Source of the DNA: Anaeromyces robustus
Taxonomy: Eukaryota; Neocallimastigomycota; Neocallimastigomycetes; Neocallimastigales; Neocallimastigaceae
Direction of reading: 5' to 3'
NCBI GenBank assembly: GCA_002104895.1
Contig: MCFG01000017.1
Coordinates: 140,001 to 170,000, forward strand
Length of the DNA: 30,000 nt
Positions 11,476 through 30,000 of the stretch are shown here, one piece after another. The notes beneath the pieces were generated by a model. That model saw only the letters and a list, made by a program, of their open reading frames with translations, was not told the origin of the DNA and did no database searches. A program made the translations under genes and the position numbers. How positions within the stretch are numbered: position 1 is the first letter of the stretch; every line of letters begins with the position of its first letter.

Positions 11476-13493
11476 TTTGTTTAATTTATTATTTATTTAT
11501 TATGAAAAATTTATTTTTTAATTTTTAATTTAAAATTTATAAATTTTTTTTATAGAAATATTTTTTTTTTAAGTATAAATATTATATTATAAAGTAGTTT
11601 TTCGAAGTATTAAACATGAGAGTATTTTTCCCTTTTTATAGTTTTTTTTTTAATAGTATAAATATATTATTTATTTAATAAATTAATGAAAAGTATAACA
11701 ATTGCCATAATTTGTTATAGAAATATAATTTTTAATTGAATAAAATATATATTAAACAAATTAAAAATTATATTTCTATAAGAATATTTATATATTAATT
11801 TAAAATTTAATATATTATATAGTAATATATTATACATAATTAAAGTTTAACAACAAACAATATTATATGATTTAGAATTTTGAAATCAAATATATTGAAA
11901 TCAAATATATTCAATTAGATAAAATATATTGTAATATATAGTTAATATATATTAATCAATTAGAATTATATTAATATTATTTTAAATTAATTTTTAAAAG
12001 ATGAAATCAATTTTATATATTTTTAAATTATAAAGTATGATTGTCATCAGAATTTTGAAAAATTAATATATTTATATTAATTAAAAATTTAATACAATGT
12101 ATTATATAATATAATACATTATAAAATATATTGATTATTAATAAACTTTTTAGTTATAATAATATATACTATTTAATATAATATCTTTTTTAATATAAAA
12201 CATTTAAAAAATATTAATAAAATACAAAAACAAAAAAGAATAAAATGTTATAGAAAAGAAAGTTGCAGAATTTATAATGAATATAATAGAATAACTAGAT
12301 TAATTCATTAATAATTACAAACATTAAATTATATAAATATTTCATGCTTTATATTTATACAATGAGGTTTATACATTAAATTTTATACAGTACATTTTAA
12401 TATATATTTCATATATTCTAACACTTATAAACATATTTATTATGACTGCCCAAATCATAATAAAATAATTTGATATTTAATTGTATTATAGACTCTATGT
12501 ATTTTACTTTTTAATATAATTATATTTTAATTTTAATAATATTTAATTATTATTATTATTTTTATTTTTTTTTTTTTTTTTTTACATTTTTATCATATAT
12601 ATTGTTTTTTTAATATTAGTTAATGATTAGACAACACAAAATACAATGTTTTTTTTTTTTTTTTGTTGTATAAAAAAAACAACATTCAATTCAAAAAACT
12701 TCTCCAGGAATGTCAATACTAATTACACAGCAGAATAGCCTAGTAGGGCAAATGCCAATCCTATTATCGACCGTAAGTTGAAATAGGATTGTTCAATTTT
12801 ACTTTAATTCTCTATGTAGAATTAAGGGTTAGTATGAATTTATTGTTTTTATGTATTATTATACTACTTTATACCCTCCAGTATTATCTCTTATTATCAA
12901 TAATGTTTATCTGTTTTTTTTTTTTTTTTTATTATGTGTAAATTAGTGTATTTTATATATGTTAAATGTATAAATTATTTTATTTAGATTTAGATATTAA
13001 AGAATTTGACAAAAAAAAAATACAAAACAATTTTAATTTATTTGTTTATTTATATATTAAATTTTATAAAAAAAGGAAATAAATAATATTATTATTTTCT
13101 TTTATTTTTTATTTTATTTTTTTTTTTTTTGTTTACTACTCTTTACCATATACTCCATTTTATTTCTTTAAACAAATAATATTAAAGAAATAATATAAAA
13201 AATATAATACTATATAAAAACTTTACCAATATTTAGGACATACTTATATTTTGATTTTATAGATGTGTAACTAATTAGTTTTATATATTAAATAATAAAA
13301 TTATTTATTACGCTGTATTTAATTATTTCATATTAATATTAATATTATTATTTCATTGTTAATTGATATTTGTTTAAAGTTTGTTTAAAGAATTATATGA
13401 TAAAAGATAAAAGAACTGTTAATATAATATTTATAGTATTTGAATTTAAAAAATAAAGATTTAAAATTTGTAGCTGTTGTGTAACTATTTATA
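11476..13493. other. Intergenic region with repeat copy B
   Basis: Upstream of the membrane-protein gene. It is nearly pure A/T apart from repeat copy B (12740-12914) and T runs at 12567-12583, 12649-12664, 12914-12930 and 13119-13130. A small tandem duplication (TTGAAATCAAATATA, twice) lies near 11879-11911. No coding frame of interest. Confidence 0.7.
12740..12914 (-). repeat. Dispersed repeat, copy B (inverted relative to copy A)
   Basis: Read on the minus strand it matches 10053-10315 over about 175 bp, including ACTGGAGGGTATAAAGTAGT and GGCATTTGCCCTA, without the insert. A T run of 17 bases borders its right end on the plus strand. Weaker similarity (a GGAAT context) may extend the left end to about 12703. 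With copy A it brackets about 2.4 kb that includes the membrane-protein gene; nothing shows the pair to be the ends of one element. Confidence 0.75.
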
Positions 13494-13711
13494 TATTGAA
13501 TGGAATGTGTTGCATTTCGCAATGTTGCATTTCGCAATATGATATGGGGCGCATATTAAATTTTTGCAATGAGGCGCATAAAAAACAAATAAAAAATGAA
13601 AAATTTTTTAACACAAATTATGAAAGCCACGTTATGAAATAAAATAAAATAGAATTTAAAAAAATTAAATAAATAAATAAAAAATATATATATAAATAAA
13701 TGAATAGAAAA

Positions 13712-14060
13712 ATAAACAAATAAATAAATATTTTTTTTTTTATTAATTACTTAATTACAAAAAAAAAAAAAAAGTAAAAAAATTAAAAAAAAAAAAATTT
13801 ATTATAAAATTAAATATATTTATTTTATTTTTTTGATAAATGAATAATAATAAAAAAAATAAAAGATAATAAATAATATAACAGTATTATATATATATAT
13901 TTATTAAAAAGACGTTAACAAATAATAAATAAAAAATAATATAAACTTTAGAATAAAGAAAAGAAACAAATAAATAAATAAATAAATATTTTTTTATTAA
14001 TTACTTATTTACGAAAAAAAAATATAAAAATAAAAATTCATTATAAAATTAAATATTTTT
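13712..14060. repeat. Internal direct duplication of the transposon
   Basis: Segments at about 13712-13820 and 13963-14060 share the order AAACAAATAAATAAATA, a T run, TATTAATTACTTA, TTAC followed by an A run, and ATTATAAAATTAAATAT. They are two diverged copies about 250 bp apart inside the element. Confidence 0.6.
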
Positions 14061-14096
14061 ATAAAATTTTTTGATTTGAAATATTAAAAAAAAATT

Positions 14097-14540
14097 CAAT
14101 ATTATTAAAATATTAAATAAAAAATATAATTAAATAAAAAAAATATTCAAAAAATATTCAATATTATTAAAATATTAAATAAAAAATATAATTAAATAAA
14201 AAAAATATTCAAAAAATATTCAATATTATTAAAATATTAAATAAAAAATATTGAAGAAATATTCAATATCATTAAATAAAAAAAATATTGAAGAAATATT
14301 CAATATCATTAAATAAAAAAAATAAATAAAATATTATTAAAATACTAAAAAAATATTCAATATTAAAAAAAAATATTTAATATTATTAAATCATTAAATA
14401 AAAAAATATTATTAAATAAATAAAATATTATTAAAATACTAAAAAAATATTCAATATTAAAAAAAAATATTTAATATTATTAAATCATTAAATAAAAAAA
14501 TATTATTAAATAAAAAAATATTATTAAATAATTCTTTATA
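14097..14540. repeat. 62-bp and 94-bp tandem repeats inside the transposon
   Basis: A 62-bp unit starting CAATATTATTAAAATATT begins at 14097, 14159 and 14221 (two full copies and a partial third). Shorter TATTGAAGAAATATTCAATA units follow near 14251-14310. A 94-bp unit then starts at 14327 and 14421. The arrays make up most of the right half of the interior. Confidence 0.8.
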
Positions 14541-14667
14541 TTATATTTTTATTTATTTAATTATTTATACAATAATGCGCCCCATTGCGAAATGCAACAT
14601 TGCGAAATGCAACCTACAAATCTTTGTCATGCGCCCCATTGCGAAATGCAACTCTCCCTATTGAATG

Positions 14668-15245
14668 ATATGAAAAATGATAAAATTTAAAAACAAAAAA
14701 TAAATGTAATTTTCTTTTTTTTTTATATATATATATTTAATTAATGCTAATTACAATAAAACATAAAATACAGGTGACAGTCATTATATAAGTGTTAGTC
14801 AAAGACACGTGATATTAATCTTGTATATAATTAAAATTTATATGTTTTAATAATCATATTAATTATTTTTTTTGTTAACTTTTTATATATAGATACTCTT
14901 ATTAAAAATAAAAGAAAAATATAATATACAAATAAAGAAAAAGAAAAAAATAAATAATAATATTTATTATTTAAATAATATATAAATTTTTTATTATTTT
15001 ATTTAAATTTTATTTGTTTTATTGCTTTTAAAAGGAAACGAAACAAATAAATAAAACAAATAAAAGTATAGATATCAACAATTCTAAATATAAACAAAAA
15101 CTATTAAATAATTTAATTCTTAAAAAATATATATAAAATATAAAAAAATTAATATATAAAATTTTTTTTATATATAATCATTAGTATATGTGTTTAATAC
15201 AATATAATATAACATAATAATAAGCTTATATTTTAAGTAATAAAA
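14668..15245. other. Upstream region of RAB3GAP2
   Basis: These 578 bp lie between the transposon's right target duplication and the RAB3GAP2 start codon. They are A/T-rich, with a less biased patch (CAGGTGACAGTCA, then AAAGACACGTGATATT, about 14772-14816) containing a CACGTG E-box at 14807-14812. It probably holds the promoter, though no element can be proven from sequence alone. Confidence 0.45.
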
Positions 15246-24930
<9,685 letters not shown>

Positions 24931-27900
24931 ATGACGTCAAGTCAAGAAATAAATTCTAATATAAATGAGAATTATTCCTCAAATAATAAAATGAAAATTA
25001 AAAACATTACAGATTTAAACTTTGATAATGAAAATAAAGAAAAAATGGGAGATGTTTCACAAGATAATCATTTTTCATCATTATCAAATAAAAATGTAAT
25101 TTCAAAACAACCTTTAGGACAAGAATTGCCCATAAATAATAAAATATTACAATCTCATAATATTATTAATAATTCCATATACCAAGATAATATTATTAAC
25201 AATTTATTGAATAAAACAGAAAATGAAAATAAAAATGAAAATAGTAATAATGAAAATACAGTGGTAGAAATGTTGAAAATATATCAAGAAGAAGAGTCAC
25301 CTCCAAATACACCAAATAAAGATTTTGAAAATGATTCAAATACAAATAATTCAATAAATTATCCTTCAACACCAATAAGTACACCGCCTAAACAAAATAA
25401 AAATTTTGCTTCGATGGAAATAAATGATGATAGTAATGTTACATTAAATAATGAAGACATTAAACAAGAATATTTAATAAATAAATTAAATGAAGAAAAA
25501 GATTCTTATAAAAAAATTATCGAAGAACAACTTGAAAATACACTTGGAAAGTTAATAAAATCCCAAAATGAATTAAAAGAAGCAAATCAAAAAATTAAAA
25601 TTTTTGAAAATAAATTATATACTGAAATTACATCAAAAGAAGAAAAATTTAAAGATTATGAAAATCGGTTAAAATTATTACAACAAAAATATGATATAAG
25701 TAAAGAAAAAAATGATACCAAAACGAAAGAATATGATTCTTCTTTAAATACTATCAAAGACATTCAAAAAAAATATGAACAAGAAATCACAAAAAAAGAA
25801 AATTATAAACGTCAAATTAATAAATTATATAATGATAACGTTTCAATGAAAAAAGAAAATGAAGAATATAAAGTAAAACTAGAAAAAATGACCAAGGAAA
25901 TGGATGAAATGATAAACAAAATAGAAATATTAAAAAATAATAACTCAAATCTTAAAATGCAAACAGATATAGAAAAGGAGTATAAAAAAGAAATAGATGA
26001 AAAGGATAAAAAATATGAAGAACTAAAAAATTATTATGAAAATTTTAAAACTAAAATTTATAAACAACTTGATGAATTATATTCTGATTTTCAAAAAAAG
26101 GAAACTACAAATAAAGAATTAATTGAAGAGAAAAATAAAAAAATTGAAGAAATAAAAGATCACAATGAAAGTTTAAAGGAAGAAAATATTAAACGAGGAA
26201 ATGATATTGTACAATTAAATGATACCATTAATAAACAAATTGAAAATTACAATTCTTTAAAACTTGTTTTAGATAAAAAACAAAAGGAATTTGAGAAGAA
26301 AGAACAAGAAATTGAAATACTTAATAAAAAACTCAAAGAAATTAATGAAAATAAAGCATTATTTGATAATAAATTAATTAACAAAAATTCAGAAATTATG
26401 GAAAATCTTTTAGAAAAATATAAAAAAGAAGCAGAAAAGTCAAATTTAGAATTAAATAATACTGCATTAGAATTAAAACAGTTAAAAATAAAAATTGAAA
26501 TGAAAAATAAAGAAATAATAGAATTAACAGATAAAAATAGTAGTCTTAGTAAAGGATTAGAGGATTTTAACCATATTAAAATTCAAAATCAAGAATTCTC
26601 AAGATCTATAGAAGAGTTAAAGAAAATAAAAGAAAAGTATAATCAAAAGGAAAAAGAAATAACCATATTGAATAGAAGAATCGATGAATTGAACCAAACT
26701 AATAAAAGGAATCATTCAAAAGATATAGAAATAGAAAAATTAAATCGAATGCTTAGTGAAGAAACAAGAGGTAAAAAAGAGTATATTAGGCAAAACGAAC
26801 AAAAAATAAAACAATTAAATGAAAAAATTGAAGAATTAAATCAATATGAAACAAAATGCAAAGAAAAAGATAATGAAATGATTCATCTTAACACAAAAAT
26901 TAAAAATTTAGAAACTGAAAATGAAAAAATTCGAAATATGGAAAAAGGAATGAATGAAGATTTGATTACTTTATCCAATGAAAGTAAATTAAAAGATGAA
27001 GAAATTGATCAATTAACAGAAAGTATTTCTAATTTTAAAAAAAATGAAGCAGAATATAAAAAGAATGAAGATCAATTCATTAGTCGAATACAAGAATTAA
27101 AAAGTAATGAAATTAAATATAAACAAGAGTTTATGAGAAAAGAAGATTCTTTTCAAGTTAAAATAAAAGAATTGAATAATAAGCTTAGAAACTTAGAAAT
27201 AACAAAAAATAATGAATATAAAAATAAAGTCAATGAATTAAATGGTAAAATAAAAGAATTAGAAAAAGATAAAGAGGAATTAACAAAAAAAAAAGAAGAA
27301 TATAAAATGAACACAGAAAATGAATTAAAAGAAAAGGAAAAAGAACTTAAAAGTTTAAAAGAAGAATATAATAATAAAAAAGAAATTTTAAATAATTTAA
27401 GAGAGAAATCAGAACAAAATGATAAAGAAATAGAAGAATTAAAACATTCAAATAATGTAAATATTGAAAAATATAAAACTTTAGAAAATACTAATAAAAA
27501 GGAAATAGAAAATTGGAAACAAAAACTTTTAGAAAAAGAACAGGAATTAGAAAAATCAAAGCAAATTATTTCATCCAATGAAAAAGATATAGAAATGTAT
27601 AAAAAGGGAATAGAACAACAAAAGGAAAATGCAGCTCAATTAATTACACAAAAAGAAAATGAATATGAACAATTAAAAGAAAAATTAATTTTAGAAGATA
27701 AAGAATTTAGTCTACTAAAACAACAAGATTTAATAAAAGACCAAGAAATTACAGATTTAAAAAATAGATTGATGCAAAAGGATGAAGATTGTAAAACATA
27801 CAGTGAAAAAATAATTCAGAGAGAAAATGAATTAATTAATTTAAGTAATAGAAGTAAAGAACTAGAATTAATGGGTACCAATTTAATGAATAGAGAAGCA

Positions 27901-28492
27901 GGTTATCTTGCAGAATTAAATCGTTTAAAGGCTCAATTAGAAACGGTAGAAGAAACAAGAGCTGAACTCATTCAAGAAAATGAAAATTTAAATAATAAAA
28001 TAAAAGAACTAAATGAAGATAATTTAAAACAGAAGATACAAATTAAACAGGAAATAGAATATGAAGAACAAATTAAAGAACTTAATAAAGAAAAAACCAT
28101 TTTAAAAAAGGCTATAAAACATTATGAACAAGCTAGTGTTTCATGTCTTAAAAATCTTCATTCTAGTAATGAAAAAGGTAAAGAATTTAGTGATCAATTA
28201 AATATTTGTAAGGAAAAATTAATAGATCGTGAAAAGGAAGTTGAGAATTTACTAAAAATTCAAGTAGATAATAGAAATGAAATTGAAAAATTACAAAAAC
28301 AAATGAAAGTAATTCAAAAAGAAAAAGAAGAATATGAGCAGAAATTAAAAGAACAAGAATACAATAAAGAATTACAGGATAAAGTTATAATAATTAATGG
28401 TAATAAAAAAAATTTTTTTTTTATTTATATATATATTTATTTTCTTAAATATTTATATATTTATTTATTTTTCTATCTATCTATCTATCTAT

Positions 28493-28547
<55 letters not shown>

Positions 28548-30000
28548 TATTAAATAAAATGCTAATCAAAAATATTTTTAATATATATATAATAAATAAT
28601 ATAAATAATATATAATAAATAATATATATAATATTATAAATAATTACAGATTTAAAAAAATCAAATGGTATAAATGTAATTACAAGTGAAAATTATAATT
28701 TAAAATTTGAAAAAGATAGATTAAGCAAAACAAATGAACAATTGAAAAAAGATAATCAAAAACTTGAAGATACGATAAATAACCTTAATAAACAAATTAA
28801 ATTAAAAGAAGAAGAAATATTAAAAGAAAGAATAACAAAAGAAAATATTCAAAATCAAATGACAATTAAAGAAAATGAACATAAAAAATTAATTAATCAA
28901 CATGCATTAGAATTAAAAATAAAAGATGCTGAATTAAAAAGCTCTATGCAAAAATACACAAATGTGAAAAAAGAAACCAATGGAGATAATAATAATGATA
29001 TAAAAGAAAATAACTTTAATATTAGAGATGAAATTTTAGGAATTAAGAAAAAAATTGAAGAAGACTATTTATTAGAATTAGAATATGAAAAAAGTATGTA
29101 TATTAAAAGGAAAGATCAAGAATGGAATAAAAAGAATGAGGAATTAGAAAATAAAATGAAATTAGTTGAAATAAAAGCAGATGAAGAAATAGAGAAATAT
29201 AAATTAAAATTAAAGGAAGATAATAAAAGAGAAATGGAAGATTTTAAAAAGAAGTATGAAATAATTCAAGTTAATGAAATAAGGCAAAAGAAGATGAATA
29301 TAGAAAATAAGTATAAAGAAGAAATTTTATTAAAAAAACAGGAATTAAATCATTATGAAAATAAACAATTAAAATCGAAAAAACAAGAAATGGAAAATGC
29401 CCTTACCCGTATTCTACGAGTAAAACAACAAGAATATGAAGAAAAATATAAAAAACGTGTTATGAATCTAAAATTATTAAATAATGATCGAGATCATCAT
29501 TCATTAGAATCAAATAAAAATATTGTTAATGTTATTAATGATTTAAAAGATCAAATTAATTCCTTAAGTAATAATCTTTTATTAGAAAAACAAATCAATG
29601 AAAATAACAATAAAAGAATTCAAGCCTTAGAAGAAAATCATAAAAGTAAAATGGAAGAATTACTTTATAATCATTTCAACCTTATTAATAGTAATGCTCT
29701 GATATATAATAAAGAAAATCTTTCTATCTCTGATAAAAATCATTTAGAAAAATTATATTATGATATAACAAATAGAATGAATGATAATATAGAAAATCTA
29801 AACACTTTTGAATCCATGAAAAGTAGTAAACCAATAATTGAAAAAAGATTAAATGAAATATTTGCAGCATTCCAAATCTATACATGGAAATTAAGAGAAA
29901 CCATTAAAGAATATGAAGAACAAATTCAAGAGATGAATTTGAATAGAAAATTGGGTGAACCTAATTTAATTGCTAATGAAGAAATGATTAGACGAGAAAA
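24931..30000 (+). CDS. Long coiled-coil protein (N-terminal 1,606 residues, continues past right edge)
   Basis: Exon 1 is 24931-28399 and exon 2 starts at 28650, remaining open to the window end. The junction is G|GT...ACAG|AT, giving IIN-D-LKKSNG. Residues 1 to about 180 are Asn/Ser-rich and low in structure, with SP/TP sites (PPNTPNKD, STPISTPPKQ) that proline-directed kinases could use. From about residue 185 onward the sequence is almost continuous heptad-like Lys/Glu/Leu/Ile coiled coil, with few prolines. The last 60 visible residues (NEIFAAFQIYTWKLRETIKEY) look like a distinct helical segment. No motor, ATPase or zinc domain is visible; an end domain may lie outside the window. It could be a golgin-type tether, a spindle or centrosome scaffold or a myosin-tail-like protein; composition alone cannot decide. 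The start is the first in-frame ATG, with A at -3. Confidence 0.85.
28400..28649 (+). other. Intron of coiled-coil gene with TCTA/TTTA array
   Basis: A GTAATA to TTACAG intron of 250 bp holding CTAT units and then about 16 TTTA units (about 28470-28548). The exon 1 frame stays open for about 52 codons into it, giving a false YIYLFIYLF tail; the resumption of Lys/Glu coiled coil at 28650 in the right phase shows it is intronic. Confidence 0.85.

Larger units (their letters stand above)
13503..14658. mobile_element. Non-autonomous DNA transposon (MITE-like), 1,156 bp
   Basis: It is flanked by perfect 9-bp direct repeats TATTGAATG at 13494-13502 and 14659-14667. The ends are inverted: left GAATGTGTTGCATTTCGCAA, right (complement) GGGAGAGTTGCATTTCGCAA. 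Inside each end the palindromic unit TTGCATTTCGCAAT recurs (left 13510-13523 and 13525-13538; right 14584-14597, 14599-14612 and 14638-14651), linked to GGGGCGCAT blocks (left 13546-13554; right 14575-14583 and 14629-14637). The left end also has a decayed unit near 13565-13579. The interior is A/T tandem repeats with no coding frame, so movement would need a transposase supplied elsewhere. A 9-bp duplication suggests the Mutator-like group; an 8-bp reading (TATTGAAT) would allow hAT. Confidence 0.8.

Noticed and set aside
10053-12914. Copies A and B as terminal inverted repeats of one DNA transposon
   Set aside because: No target duplication was found outside them, the homology ends raggedly, and the gene between is an ordinary spliced host-like gene without transposase features.
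13494-14667. CRISPR-like array, because of repeated TTGCATTTCGCAAT units
   Set aside because: Units are adjacent or unevenly spaced, inverted between the two ends, with target duplications outside; this is a transposon end structure in a eukaryote.
27153-27578. Ser/Phe-rich frame on the minus strand inside the coiled-coil gene
   Set aside because: Complement of Lys/Glu-rich codons; a shadow of the plus-strand exon. The same holds for 25196-25384.
24931-30000. Assignment of the coiled-coil protein to SMC, golgin, kinesin or myosin families
   Set aside because: Only Lys/Glu/Leu coiled coil is visible; any such match by composition would be unreliable, and the C terminus is outside the window.

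Overview
The window is nuclear DNA from an extremely AT-rich, intron-rich eukaryote. The genes have GT-AG introns of roughly 80-560 bp. Intergenic DNA is almost pure A/T with long AAT, ATTT and ATTTT arrays and homopolymer runs, and coding DNA is rich in Asn, Lys and Ile codons. The gene set (VPS26, ATE1, RAB3GAP2, a secreted PLA2-like protein) together with this composition best fits an anaerobic gut fungus (Neocallimastigomycota). A dictyostelid-like amoeba is the main alternative. This assignment is inference, not proof.

Layout, left to right: (1) 1-603, minus strand: 5' end of a VPS26 retromer gene, leaving the window at the left edge. (2) 1702-4522, minus: a complete 11-exon ATE1 arginyltransferase. 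(3) 5155-5661, plus: a small Asn-rich/RG-rich protein, divergent from ATE1. (4) 6422-8165, minus: a three-exon secreted, Cys-rich protein with a phospholipase A2-type CNGHDACYHC motif behind a pro-region. (5) 10940-11475, minus: a two-exon type I membrane protein with a Cys-rich juxtamembrane segment and a Pro/Tyr/Gln tail. (6) 15246-23284, plus: a complete 20-exon RAB3GAP2, 1,399 residues, close to the human length. (7) 24931 to beyond 30000, plus: the N-terminal 1,606 residues of a long coiled-coil protein.

Two repeat-rich gaps flank gene 5. The gap at 8166-10939 holds a poly(A)-tailed retroposon end and one copy of a dispersed repeat (A). Repeat A has been split by a second, very short retroposed insert bounded by an 11-bp duplication. 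The gap at 11476-15245 holds an inverted second copy of that repeat (B) and a 1,156-bp non-autonomous DNA transposon. That transposon has 9-bp target duplications and ends built from repeated palindromic TTGCATTTCGCAAT units next to GGGGCGCAT.

The recognisable genes belong to housekeeping endomembrane traffic (VPS26, RAB3GAP2), protein arginylation (ATE1) and secretion. They do not form an operon or cluster. I see no clear novel multi-gene system. The least ordinary signals are the architecture of the DNA transposon, the nested retroposon insertion, the PLA2-like preproprotein and a six-base first coding exon in VPS26. All splice models were built by eye from reading frame, splice consensus and remembered family sequences; no alignment or database search was run.
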